A stretch of 64,000 bases of DNA from Aliivibrio sp. EL58 (GTDB lineage Bacteria; Pseudomonadota; Gammaproteobacteria; Enterobacterales; Vibrionaceae): the NCBI RefSeq assembly GCF_900312675.1, contig NZ_OMPC01000009.1:186001-250000 (forward strand), in the 5' to 3' direction. Within the stretch, counting starts at the first letter, position 1, and the number at the start of each line of letters is the position of its first letter. A model generated the notes under the pieces. The model saw only the letters and a program-made list of their open reading frames with translations. It searched no databases and was not told where the DNA came from. Shown in pieces: positions 25,761 to 36,509 of the stretch. The translations under genes and the position numbers were made by a program.

Positions 25761-27701
25761 ATGCTAGGACACTTTCGACTACTTGTCGGCGCTTTTTTGC
25801 TACTGATCAGTACTTATCTATCCGCAGCTTCGGTTATGGAGGATGAGGAGTGGCAACAAAAATATCATCACAATAGGGTTTCTTCCCCAGAAAAAGCACT
25901 CGCTATGCTGCAAAGGGCCTATGACACTATAGACCCTAGTGCTGAACGTATCTATATCGCAAGTCGTATCCATGGCTTTGTTACCCGACGCGGTAATAAT
26001 TATCGTCATAAAACGTCTAATAAAAGCCTAACCCCCTACGAACAAGTCGAATACTTTTCATTAATGGCAATGGATCATGATGATAGAGGGGAATACCAGA
26101 AAGTAATAGAATCAATAGAAGCCGCACTACACATTTCGAAATCACTGCATGACCCTGAATTGGATGCCGTATTATCTATTCAGCAATGCCGACTTAATTT
26201 AGATTTAGGTAATTATTATGTAGCTGAGTTTTATTGCCAATCAATCATTAAATATCTTGAAAAAACAAGCAGCCATTATATTGATAAAAAGTGGCTGTAT
26301 CGCTTACTTGCAATGAGTTACCAAGGCAGCAGTAACTATGAAGCCGCATTACTAGCAAATGAGGAAGCACTTCGTCACAGCAAACCTTATGACATAAATG
26401 ACACGACTTACTCAAACATTAGTCATTTATTGCTTAGTATGGGTCGATTACATAGCGCTAAAGAATTCGCTCAAAAAGCATTAGCCCTTCGTATTCAAAG
26501 AAACATCCCACAGAAAATAGCTCAGGCAAATATATTACTAGCGAGAATTCATCTTCAGTTATCACAATATGATGACGCTGAAATTCTTGCTCGCACTGCA
26601 ATTGAAAACTTAAAAGAGTCAAATAACAGCTATACACGCAATATAGCCTACTTTACTCTTGGTTCTATTCTGCACAAAAAAGGCTTTCATGATGAGGCCA
26701 TTGAATACTTATTGATTACATTGAATTCACAAGAAAAAGAATCAAATTCGATTTTTGTAATAAATACCTATCAAGTGCTTAGTCAGATTTATTTGCAGTA
26801 TAAAAATCCAAACAAAGCGATTGAATACATTTTAATTGCCATTTCTAAATCAGAGACCTCACAAAGCCTTCAAGAACTCTCTGATTCTCTTTTGATATTG
26901 ACTGATGTATATGAGTTTACTCAACAATATCAATTAGCTCTCAGCACACAAAAAAAACATCAAGCAGCAAAAAATAAAATTCATGCTCAAGATACAGCCA
27001 AGGCTTACGCTGCATTAAAGCTGAGAAATACTGTAATTCAAACGGAAAGAGAACTCATTGAAAGTCTTAAAGAGCAACAAGAACAGCAAAAAGAGCTCAT
27101 TACCTCTCAACGCAATCGTGTTTATTCTCAGGTAATTATTATCGTTCTGGTTGTTTTTCTTATTTTCATTCTTCGCTCTCGCCAGAAACTAAATACATTG
27201 GCCTGTAAGGATGTACTCACAGGAGCAAACAGCAGACATCATATGTTTGAACTAATAAGAAAACGCCTTAGTGGATACCACCAACATACCGCTCTTGTTA
27301 TGCTTGATATTGATAATTTTAAACAATTGAATGATAAATATGGCCACCCAAATGGTGATCTGGGCTTGAAGCATTTATATAAAACACTTGAAAGAGTAAT
27401 ACCGCTGCCACATCAGATTGGACGCGTTGGTGGAGAAGAATTTCTTCTGTTACTTCAAGAGGAAGGGAAAGATCACTGCCTCACCCTTATTGAGCAAGCT
27501 CGTCAAGCACTAGAGAGCTCAAGTTTTGATACGCTTGATGGGAAAAAGCTCTCTATTACAGCAAGTTTTTCTTGGATATACCTAGATAAAAATATGGATA
27601 ATATTGATCAACTTTATTTCATCTTAGATGAAGGGCTATATCAAGCTAAGCAGAACGGTAAAAACTGTATCGTTAATGCGTTAGAAGACGAGATCACCTA
27701 A
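25761..27701 (+). CDS. TPR-sensor diguanylate cyclase (GGDEF), membrane-anchored
   Basis: Predicted to make cyclic di-GMP. The 646-residue product has a signal peptide (LLVGAFLLLISTYLSAA). A periplasmic helical region of about 400 residues with TPR-type repeats follows (YEAALLANEEAL, LHSAKEFAQKALAL, PNKAIEYILIAISK), then a coiled coil. One transmembrane segment (IIIVLVVFLIFIL, about residues 455-470) leads into a C-terminal GGDEF domain with LDIDNFKQLNDKYGH and the active-site loop GRVGGEEF. The inhibitory RxxD motif that often stands five residues before GGEEF is absent (PLPHQIG). It is adjacent to flgT but separated from it by a terminator. The ligand of the TPR sensor is unknown. Confidence 0.88.
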   Translation: MLGHFRLLVGAFLLLISTYLSAASVMEDEEWQQKYHHNRVSSPEKALAMLQRAYDTIDPSAERIYIASRIHGFVTRRGNNYRHKTSNKSLTPYEQVEYFSLMAMDHDDRGEYQKVIESIEAALHISKSLHDPELDAVLSIQQCRLNLDLGNYYVAEFYCQSIIKYLEKTSSHYIDKKWLYRLLAMSYQGSSNYEAALLANEEALRHSKPYDINDTTYSNISHLLLSMGRLHSAKEFAQKALALRIQRNIPQKIAQANILLARIHLQLSQYDDAEILARTAIENLKESNNSYTRNIAYFTLGSILHKKGFHDEAIEYLLITLNSQEKESNSIFVINTYQVLSQIYLQYKNPNKAIEYILIAISKSETSQSLQELSDSLLILTDVYEFTQQYQLALSTQKKHQAAKNKIHAQDTAKAYAALKLRNTVIQTERELIESLKEQQEQQKELITSQRNRVYSQVIIIVLVVFLIFILRSRQKLNTLACKDVLTGANSRHHMFELIRKRLSGYHQHTALVMLDIDNFKQLNDKYGHPNGDLGLKHLYKTLERVIPLPHQIGRVGGEEFLLLLQEEGKDHCLTLIEQARQALESSSFDTLDGKKLSITASFSWIYLDKNMDNIDQLYFILDEGLYQAKQNGKNCIVNALEDEIT

Positions 27702-27711
27702 CCCTCTTCTA

Positions 27712-27758
27712 ATACCAACCGTAGTAAATTACTATCTAAAGTAATATTAAACTGGTAT
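27712..27758. repeat. Short relative of the 42.7 kb MITE
   Basis: 47 bases begin ATACCAACCGTAGTAAAT and end in TGGTAT, matching the left end of the element at 42699 with one change. The internal part is missing. It could be a deletion derivative, and it lies directly beside the gltX terminator. Confidence 0.5.
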
Positions 27759-27759
27759 T

Positions 27760-27797
27760 AAAAAAGCCGCTGAATAATCACTTATTCAGCGGCCCTT
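27760..27797 (-). terminator. Terminator of gltX
   Basis: On the minus strand GCCGCTGAATAA-GTGA-TTATTCAGCGGC, a perfect 12 bp stem, is followed by six T residues. Confidence 0.94.
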
Positions 27798-27818
27798 GTA
27801 TTTCATAATGACTAGATA

Positions 27819-29246
27819 TTACTGAGCGTTAGCTTCACGTTCAGCAATAAATGCTAATGCCATCTTGATACGAGCAACAACACGCTCTTTACCAATGAAT
27901 TGCATTACCGCGTCAACAGATGGAGATTGACCACCACCAGTAACAGCTACACGTAAAGGCATACCAATCTTGCCCATACCAATTTCAAGCTCTGCACATA
28001 CTTCTTCAATCACATTGTGAAGGTTTTCAGTTGTCCACTCTTCTAGAGCTTCAACTTTAGTAAGAGCAAGCTCTAGTGGGCCTTTAGCAACGCCACGTAG
28101 GTGTTTCTTCGCTGCACCCGCTTCGAACTCTTCAAAATCTTGGTAGAAGTAGCGAGATTGCTCTGCTAATTCGATTAGCGTATTACAACGCTCACCAACT
28201 AAAGTGATTACATCAGTAATTGCTGGACCATTTTCAAGAGAGATCTCTTTTTGATCTAGGTGCCATTGTAGGTATTTTGCTACGTACTCAGGTTCTGATG
28301 TTTTAATGTAATGGTTGTTTAACCATAGAAGCTTATCAGTATTGAAAGCTGATGCTGATTTGCTTACTGCATTTAAACTAAATAAGTTAATCATCTCTTC
28401 TTGAGAGAAGATCTCTTGATCACCATGAGACCAACCTAAACGAACTAGGTAGTTGTTTAGTGCATTTGGTAGATAACCTTCATCACGGTACTGCATAACA
28501 GAAACAGCGCCATGACGCTTAGACAGTTTTGCACCATCATCACCTAAGATCATTGCACAGTGTGCAAACATTGGTACTGGAGCACCTAATGCTTCATAGA
28601 TGTTAATTTGACGAGGTGTGTTGTTGATATGATCTTCACCACGGATAACTTGAGTAATACCCATATCCCAGTCATCAACCACAACTACGAAGTTGTATGT
28701 TGGTGCGCCATCAGTACGACGGATAATCAAATCATCTAATTGGCTGTTTGAGATTTCGATACGACCACGGATCTGATCATCAAATACTACCGAGCCTTCT
28801 TTAGGGTTACGGAAGCGGATAACGCACGCATCACCTTCTTTTGCTGCAGCATTAGCGGCAACAATTTTAGGATGGTTTGCGTCATAGCGAGCCATCTCTT
28901 TGTTTTCTTCTTGCTCTGCACGAATTTCATCAAGCAGATCTTTTGATGCGTAGCATTTGTATGCTTTATCTTCTGCAAGCAGTTGATCTACAACTTCGTT
29001 GTAACGGTCAAAACGCTTAGATTGGTAATAAGGACCTTCATCCCATTCCATACCCATCCATTGCATACCTTCTAGGATCGCATCAACCGCTTCCTGAGAG
29101 TTACGCTCAAGGTCAGTATCTTCGATACGAAGAACAAATTCGCCGCCTTGGTTTTTAGCAAAAAGCCATGAGTAAAGTGCAGTACGTGCACCACCAACGT
29201 GAAGGTAGCCTGTTGGGCTTGGAGCAAAACGAGTTTTAACCGTCAT
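27819..29246 (-). CDS. gltX: Glutamyl-tRNA synthetase
   Basis: Charges tRNA-Glu with glutamate. The 475-residue protein starts [19 protein letters not shown] at 29246, preceded by AAAAGGTAATAACA; fifteen further open codons upstream are rejected. It is a class I synthetase with the HIGH-type motif ([13 protein letters not shown]) and the KMSKS-type motif KLSKRHG, and the usual length. It is monocistronic, with a strong terminator. Confidence 0.98.
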   Translation of the reverse strand: MTVKTRFAPSPTGYLHVGGARTALYSWLFAKNQGGEFVLRIEDTDLERNSQEAVDAILEGMQWMGMEWDEGPYYQSKRFDRYNEVVDQLLAEDKAYKCYASKDLLDEIRAEQEENKEMARYDANHPKIVAANAAAKEGDACVIRFRNPKEGSVVFDDQIRGRIEISNSQLDDLIIRRTDGAPTYNFVVVVDDWDMGITQVIRGEDHINNTPRQINIYEALGAPVPMFAHCAMILGDDGAKLSKRHGAVSVMQYRDEGYLPNALNNYLVRLGWSHGDQEIFSQEEMINLFSLNAVSKSASAFNTDKLLWLNNHYIKTSEPEYVAKYLQWHLDQKEISLENGPAITDVITLVGERCNTLIELAEQSRYFYQDFEEFEAGAAKKHLRGVAKGPLELALTKVEALEEWTTENLHNVIEEVCAELEIGMGKIGMPLRVAVTGGGQSPSVDAVMQFIGKERVVARIKMALAFIAEREANAQ

Positions 29247-29367
29247 TGTTATTACCTTTTGAAGAGGTTGCGCTGAATCTGTCAGCACCACATAATTTAT
29301 GCGCTATTTTAGCACCATAAGGTAAATCTACAATGGGAAAGAGGGAGAGTACCTAATTTAAAAAATA

Positions 29368-29405
29368 GAAAAAGTGGTGAAGTAACTCACTTAACCACTT
29401 TTAAA
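29368..29405 (-). terminator. Terminator of the first porin-lipoprotein unit
   Basis: AAAAGTGGT and ACCACTTTT flank a 14-base loop just past the lipoprotein stop. The minus-strand side runs into a T/A-rich tract. Confidence 0.7.
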
Positions 29406-29415
29406 ATTCAAAAAA

Positions 29416-30207
29416 TTATTTATTTAATAACCAAGTTAAGATTTGAGCTTTATCTTCTGTTGAAGCTTTCTCATACCAGTAACTCAACATCTCTAACGAT
29501 TTAGACGAGGTAGTTAATTTACTGTTTACCGTTTTACGGTTAGCAAAAGCCCACTCAGTGAATTGCTCTTGCTCAGCAGCTGTCGCTTCATCAAACCAAT
29601 ATTTAGTCATTTCGACTGGTTTAGACTGTTCTGTTATTACAGCTACAGAGGCTATAGGTTCTTTAATTGTTTCAACTGTAGAGTTCGCTTCTTTTTCATT
29701 AAGAATTGCTTGAAAATATCCAGAAGGAATAGAAAAAGACAACTGTGACATATTATTTGTTGTACTAACGACGTAAGTTAAGCCACTTTGTGCTGATTGC
29801 TTAATTTCTTGATTATTAATAGGGAATGTAAAGTATTGTGTCGCAGTACAATGCTCAGAGCAGGTCTCTGTTGATGGTGAATATGCACTAATACCACGTT
29901 TTTCGCCATTGATACTCACAGAGCTGTATTCATAGTTAGCTTTAAAATAACTTAATTCAACAGCTACATATGACTCAGGAATCACTTTATTTGATGTCGG
30001 ATAATTTGCAGTCACTTGCGATGTATTTCTCAACGCATTAGCACCTACACTCTCACTTTCAATTGGGTTAATACTCTTTGCTTCTATAGAAATATAATTT
30101 AGCTTTCGAGATGTTTCTTTAATCGCATCACTAAAGTCATCATCACTTGCTAATGTGGTACACCCACTAAGTAATACAATGCTTAGTCCTAAAATTCTTT
30201 TATACAT
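29416..30207 (-). CDS. Lipoprotein with tandem C-terminal YW repeats, copy 1
   Basis: Predicted lipoprotein of 263 residues (lipobox LSGC at 13-16). I do not assign a function. The middle holds two close cysteines (ETCSEHC) and a beta-rich region (YVAVELSYFKANYEYSSVSI). The C-terminus is a duplicated 27-residue module: residues beginning SKPVEMTKYWFDEA and SKSLEMLSYWYEKA align without gaps and share EM, YW, an acidic residue, A and a late W. The arrangement resembles the MalM/DUF2057-type envelope proteins, but only loosely. It follows a porin on the same strand after a hairpin and is paralogous to the gene at 31840-32637. A periplasmic partner of the porin is plausible. Confidence 0.8.
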   Translation of the reverse strand: MYKRILGLSIVLLSGCTTLASDDDFSDAIKETSRKLNYISIEAKSINPIESESVGANALRNTSQVTANYPTSNKVIPESYVAVELSYFKANYEYSSVSINGEKRGISAYSPSTETCSEHCTATQYFTFPINNQEIKQSAQSGLTYVVSTTNNMSQLSFSIPSGYFQAILNEKEANSTVETIKEPIASVAVITEQSKPVEMTKYWFDEATAAEQEQFTEWAFANRKTVNSKLTTSSKSLEMLSYWYEKASTEDKAQILTWLLNK

Positions 30208-30242
30208 CTTATTACACCTTAAATTTTAAATGCTCTTAAAGT

Positions 30243-30277
30243 AAAAAGCGCTAACAACATGATTGCCAGCGCTTTTA
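30243..30277 (-). terminator. Hairpin between porin copy 1 and its lipoprotein
   Basis: AAAAGCGCT and AGCGCTTTT flank a 16-base loop. The minus-strand product ends in a short T tract, so it may terminate most transcripts and let some read into the lipoprotein gene. The same hairpin recurs in copy 2. Confidence 0.65.
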
Positions 30278-30300
30278 AAGTTAGCTAAGTCACAACTTTC

Positions 30301-31440
30301 TTAGAAGCCGTACTCTAAACCGATACGTGTAACGATATCAGTATCTTCTACACCAGAATCTTTATCAGTAGAAGTACGAGCAGCTACACGAAGGTAAGGA
30401 ACAAAACCATTATGCGAAGCCATTAACTGCGCCGAAATAGTATCGCTTGCTTCTGTTTGATTTAAATTCATAGCAGATGCTGATGTTGTTGTTCCAGATA
30501 GATCAGCTTCTAAGTTAGCTGAATAACCAATTTTCAATCCAATTGGGCCATTCCAGTATTGACCAACAACAGAGAATGAATCTTGTGTATATTGACGAGA
30601 ACCATTATCTAACTCTTCGCCTTTATAGGCAGCAGCTAAACCAAAACCAGCAGGAAGACTTGCCTCAAAACCAACGATGTAAGCAAAAGTATCATCTTCA
30701 AAACCAGCAACAGCTGCAGTACAATCTGGAGTAGCAGGAGCATCAGGGTCAAACGCACAAGATTCAGCAGTCGCCGCAGTTATACGAGTTCCAGACTCAA
30801 CACCACCCATGAATGTGATTTTTTCGAAGCTGTATTTTGCACTTGCGCCAACAAAGTTAGAATCACGAGTCGCAGCACCGCCGCCGTTAGCATTATCATC
30901 ACGGCCAACAGAAGCTGCAAATGAGAATCCACCAAACTTAGGAGAATCGTAACGCACTTGGTTTGATTGACGATCGTAGTGACTATTGATACCGCCCCAA
31001 TCGAATACAGAACCTAGGCCAGGGTTAGAGAAAGGCCAGTCAACGATTTCGTATAGTGGTGTAAGAACACGACCAACACGTACATTACCCCAATCACCAG
31101 ATGCACCTACGAATGTATCACGGAAACCTAGCACACCACCAGATACCCCACCGTGACCCCAGTCAGTACTATCTACATAACCAGATTCGATTTGCATTGT
31201 AATCAATACGTTTTCGAACATTTCTTTATGAGCACGGAAACCAATACGAGATTCGTTTTCAACAACATAACCAGAGCTAGCATCTCTGTTATCTGTTGTA
31301 TTGTAGTTTACTACAGAGATAGCAGCCACACCGTAAACATCAACATTAAAGTCAGAGTTAATACCAACTTCTTTAGCTGTAACACCAGTTGCAACTAATG
31401 CAATTGCTGCACCTAAAAGTGTTTTTTTGAACATAGTCAT
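30301..31440 (-). CDS. chiP: Chitoporin-like outer-membrane porin, copy 1
   Basis: Outer-membrane beta-barrel of 379 residues with a signal peptide (TLLGAAIALVATGVTA). It has Gram-negative porin features: N-terminal NVDVYGVAAISVVNY, NESRIGFRAHKEMFENVLITMQIESGY, the constriction region PLYEIVDWPFSNPG, and the C-terminal phenylalanine signature GLEYGF. Two cysteines, apart by 11 residues (SCAFDPDAPATPDC), are unusual in a porin and may form a surface-loop disulfide. Position next to ligA matches the V. cholerae chitoporin locus as I recall it, so uptake of chito-oligosaccharides is likely but not proven. GAAGGAATT precedes the ATG. Confidence 0.8.
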   Translation of the reverse strand: MTMFKKTLLGAAIALVATGVTAKEVGINSDFNVDVYGVAAISVVNYNTTDNRDASSGYVVENESRIGFRAHKEMFENVLITMQIESGYVDSTDWGHGGVSGGVLGFRDTFVGASGDWGNVRVGRVLTPLYEIVDWPFSNPGLGSVFDWGGINSHYDRQSNQVRYDSPKFGGFSFAASVGRDDNANGGGAATRDSNFVGASAKYSFEKITFMGGVESGTRITAATAESCAFDPDAPATPDCTAAVAGFEDDTFAYIVGFEASLPAGFGLAAAYKGEELDNGSRQYTQDSFSVVGQYWNGPIGLKIGYSANLEADLSGTTTSASAMNLNQTEASDTISAQLMASHNGFVPYLRVAARTSTDKDSGVEDTDIVTRIGLEYGF

Positions 31441-31839
31441 AATTCCTTCATTTAACTAATATAAGTAATACATGGATATTTAAGTTGGTCGCCGAAATGA
31501 ACCATGCACTAGATTTGTTGTCTGGAGCAGACTATGACAATGTTTTTTCACAAAGAAAATATAGTTATGTTTTTTGAGTGACGAACTTCAAAACTCAGAA
31601 TTTATAAAAAAACATAAGACATAAAAATCAACAACTTAGCAAAAGCACATAATAAGATTCACTGATTAAAAATAAAACAAAAGAGATCGAAATCTCAAAA
31701 AAAGCACACGCAACACTAAAATACCAGAACTTAGATCACATCATTTTTAGTAGTAATTAGAACTATTTATTTTAATTTAAAAAAAAGTGCGAACTAAGTC
31801 GCACTTGATATTTTACGCAAATTAATAAACTATTGAAAA
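31441..31839. other. Upstream region of porin copy 1
   Basis: 399 very AT-rich bases. It holds the terminator of the second lipoprotein (31778-31808) and must contain the porin promoter, which I cannot place with confidence. No gene is seen. Confidence 0.6.
31778..31808 (-). terminator. Terminator of the second porin-lipoprotein unit
   Basis: On the minus strand AAGTGCGA-CTTAGT-TCGCACTT is followed by a run of T residues. Confidence 0.88.
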
Positions 31840-32637
31840 CTATGCTCGATTCAATAACCAAGTCAAAATCTGAGCTTTATCTTCTGTAGAGGATTTCTCA
31901 TACCAATAACTCAACATCTCTAATGATTTAGAATCAGAGTTTAATTGTACGCTAATTGATTTTCTATTTATGAACGCCCACTCAGTAAATTGCTCTTGCT
32001 CTGCAGCTGTCGCTTCATCAAACCAATATTTGGTCATTTCTACTGGTTTCGTATCTGCTGATTTTATTTCTGCAACTGGTTGTTGCGTAATTACTACTGG
32101 TACATTTTGCAATTGAAGTGCTTTTTCATCTAACACAGCTTGGAAATAACCAGCAGGAATCATGAAAGATAATTTAGACTGTTCATTTTTTGTTTTAACT
32201 ACGTAAGTTAAACCATTCTTTGCAGCTGATGAGATATCATCATTATCTATAGGAAAAGTAAAATACTGCGTTGCTGTACAATGCTCAGAACAAGACTCTG
32301 TTGAAGGCGAATATGCTGTTATTTCTATTTCAGTGCCATTAAATAGTACAGAGCTGTACTCATAACTTGATTTGAAATAACTCAACTCTACAGCAACATA
32401 AGATTCTGGAGGTTCTTTTTTTGATATAGGGTAGTTTGCAGTCAATTGTGACGTATTGCGTAATGCATTAGCCCCGATATTTCTATTTTCAATTGGTGTT
32501 ATGCTCTGTGCTTCTATCGAAATATAATTAGACTTTCGTGTTACCTCATTAATAGCATCTGTAAACTCATCATCACTTGATAATGTAGAGCACCCACTAA
32601 GTAATACAGCGCTTAGTCCTAAAATTCTTTTATACAT
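31840..32637 (-). CDS. Lipoprotein with tandem C-terminal YW repeats, copy 2
   Basis: Paralogue of the gene at 29416-30207, 265 residues from the ATG at 32637 (AAGGTG seven bases upstream; a GTG three codons earlier is less likely). It has lipobox LSGC, the same ESCSEHC pair, the same order of conserved blocks, and the same two C-terminal YW modules (KPVEMTKYWFDEA, KSLEMLSYWYEKS). The two copies differ most between these modules and the beta-rich middle, where a proline/valine-rich linker differs in length. It follows porin copy 2. The function is unknown. Confidence 0.8.
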   Translation of the reverse strand: MYKRILGLSAVLLSGCSTLSSDDEFTDAINEVTRKSNYISIEAQSITPIENRNIGANALRNTSQLTANYPISKKEPPESYVAVELSYFKSSYEYSSVLFNGTEIEITAYSPSTESCSEHCTATQYFTFPIDNDDISSAAKNGLTYVVKTKNEQSKLSFMIPAGYFQAVLDEKALQLQNVPVVITQQPVAEIKSADTKPVEMTKYWFDEATAAEQEQFTEWAFINRKSISVQLNSDSKSLEMLSYWYEKSSTEDKAQILTWLLNRA

Positions 32638-32671
32638 CTTATACACCTTAAATTTTAAATGCTCTTAAAAT

Positions 32672-32705
32672 AAAAAGCGCTGGCAACATAATTGCCAGCG
32701 CTTTT
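32672..32705 (-). terminator. Hairpin between porin copy 2 and its lipoprotein
   Basis: AAAAGCGCTGGCAA and TTGCCAGCGCTTTT form a perfect 14 bp stem with a 5-base loop. It is the same position and sequence family as in copy 1, but a better stem. Confidence 0.75.
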
Positions 32706-32729
32706 AAAGTTAGCTAAGTAACCACTTTC

Positions 32730-33875
32730 TTAGAAGCCGTACTCTAAACCTACGCGAGTTACAATATCTGTATCTTCTACACCAGAATCTTTATCTGTAA
32801 AAGTACGACCAGCAACACGAAGATAAGGAACAAAACCATTATGAACAGCCATTAACTGCGCCGAAATAGTATTACTTTCTTCTGTTTGATTTAAATTCAT
32901 CGCTGATGCTGATGTTGTTGTGCCAGATAAATCAGCTTTTAGATTAGCTGCATAGCCTAACTTAAAACCAATTGGGCCATTCCAGTATTGACCTATTACA
33001 GAGTAAGAGTCTTGAGTATATTTACGAGCACCATTATCTAACTCCTCCCCCTTATACGCTGCGGCAATACCAAAACCAGCAGGTAAACTTGCTTCAAAAC
33101 CTACTATGTATGCAAAAGTATCATCATCATAGCCAGCAACTGCATCTGTACAATCTGGTGTAGCAGGAGCATCAGGATCAAACACACAAGATTTATCTGT
33201 ACCTGCTGTTACACGAGTGCCTGACTCAACACCACCCATAAATGTAATTTTTTCGAAGCTATATTTTGCATTAGCTCCAAAGAAGCTTGCGTCACGAGTA
33301 GCTGCACCACCACCGTTAGCATTATCATCTCGTCCTGCAGATGCTGCAAATGAGAAACCACCAAACTTAGGTGAATCATAACGTACTTGGTTTGATTGAC
33401 GATCGTAGTGACTATTAATACCACCCCAATCAAATACAGAACCTAAACCAGGGTTAGAGAAAGGCCAGTCAACAATTTCATATAATGGTGTTAAGACACG
33501 ACCAACACGTACATTACCCCAATCGCCAGATGCACCGATAAATGTATCGCGGAAACCTAACACACCACCTGACACACCACCATGTGACCAATCAGTACTA
33601 TCAACATAACCCGATTCAATCTGCATCGTAATTAAAACGTTTTCGAACATCTCTTTATGGGCACGGAAACCAATACGAGATTCATTTTCTACTACATAAC
33701 CTGAACTTTTATCATTATTGTCTGTTGTGTTGTAGTTAACCGTAGAGATTGCTGCAACACCATACACTTCAACATTAAAGTCAGAGTTAACACCTACTTC
33801 TTTTGCTGTTACACCTGAAGATGCTAAGGCAACAGCAGCACCTAACAATGTTGTTTTAAAAAATTTGTTTTCCAT
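32730..33875 (-). CDS. chiP: Chitoporin-like outer-membrane porin, copy 2
   Basis: Paralogue of the porin at 30301-31440, 381 residues, with the same blocks (NVEVYGVAAISTVNY, PLYEIVDWPFSNPG, terminal GLEYGF) and the same loop cysteine pair (SCVFDPDAPATPDC). Most of the barrel is nearly identical; differences gather near the N-terminus and in a few loop positions (for example TWSHGG-type substitutions and FFGANAKYS for FVGASAKYS). GGAGCTTTATTCC precedes the ATG. It is the upstream member of the duplicated array, next to ligA. The role is as for copy 1; regulation or substrate could differ. Confidence 0.8.
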   Translation of the reverse strand: MENKFFKTTLLGAAVALASSGVTAKEVGVNSDFNVEVYGVAAISTVNYNTTDNNDKSSGYVVENESRIGFRAHKEMFENVLITMQIESGYVDSTDWSHGGVSGGVLGFRDTFIGASGDWGNVRVGRVLTPLYEIVDWPFSNPGLGSVFDWGGINSHYDRQSNQVRYDSPKFGGFSFAASAGRDDNANGGGAATRDASFFGANAKYSFEKITFMGGVESGTRVTAGTDKSCVFDPDAPATPDCTDAVAGYDDDTFAYIVGFEASLPAGFGIAAAYKGEELDNGARKYTQDSYSVIGQYWNGPIGFKLGYAANLKADLSGTTTSASAMNLNQTEESNTISAQLMAVHNGFVPYLRVAGRTFTDKDSGVEDTDIVTRVGLEYGF

Positions 33876-34412
33876 GGAATAAAGCTCCTAAAAATGGATA
33901 TAGCTGTGTTCGTTATTTACTGGCTTTAAGTTGGCCGCCGAAAGCAATAAATAACTCTCCTAATTCACACAATTTTTAAATAAGAAAAGGAAAATTTAAA
34001 AATTGTAATTACCTTATATTTTTTCCTGCATACACGCTGTGCATCCATGAAATAAATACTAAACCGATCAAAAAAAACATAAAACAAAAACTTAATTTTC
34101 TATAAAAAAAATATGAGCGAGCGCAAACTTCTTTCGCGTTAGTGATTAAGATCAAATTAAACAGATCAATAATCATCAAAAAACATCTTTTAAAGCTAAA
34201 ACAGCAGGTTATAAATATAAAAAAAGCCTCAATGCGATGCAGGTCTCATTATATTGTAAATAGTAGACCACTCTGTATCTGTTCCTTTAGGGTTGAATAA
34301 ATAGAGTATTGTTAACTATCAAAACCACTACCTATAAATTAAAAGATGAATTTCAAGCATAAAAAAAGGAGCTCTAAGCTCCTTCTTTATTTAATTAATG
34401 ACTGTGTAATTG
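33876..34412. other. Region between porin copy 2 and ligA
   Basis: 537 AT-rich bases. It contains the ligA terminator and the unplaced promoter of porin copy 2. A partial Crp-like word (AGTGATTAAGATCAAA, near 34143) is too weak to call. I see no supported gene. Confidence 0.6.
34361..34386 (-). terminator. Terminator of ligA
   Basis: On the minus strand AAGGAGCTTAGAGCTCCTT is a hairpin followed by T7. Confidence 0.9.
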
Positions 34413-36422
<2,010 letters not shown>

Positions 36423-36454
36423 TCATCAACTTCTTGTTCTGTTTTCTAAAAATA

Positions 36455-36481
36455 AAAAAAAGGCTCAAAAAGAGCCTTTCT
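36455..36481 (-). terminator. Terminator of zipA
   Basis: On the minus strand AAAGGCTC-TTTTT-GAGCCTTT runs into a T tract. It lies between zipA and ligA, so ligA probably has its own promoter too. Confidence 0.85.
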
Positions 36482-36509
36482 CATTAATACTAATTCTATA
36501 GTAGATAAT

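Noticed and set aside
34143-34160. Crp-like site upstream of porin copy 2
   Set aside because: It matches only part of TGTGA-N6-TCACA and has no counterpart at the same place before copy 1.
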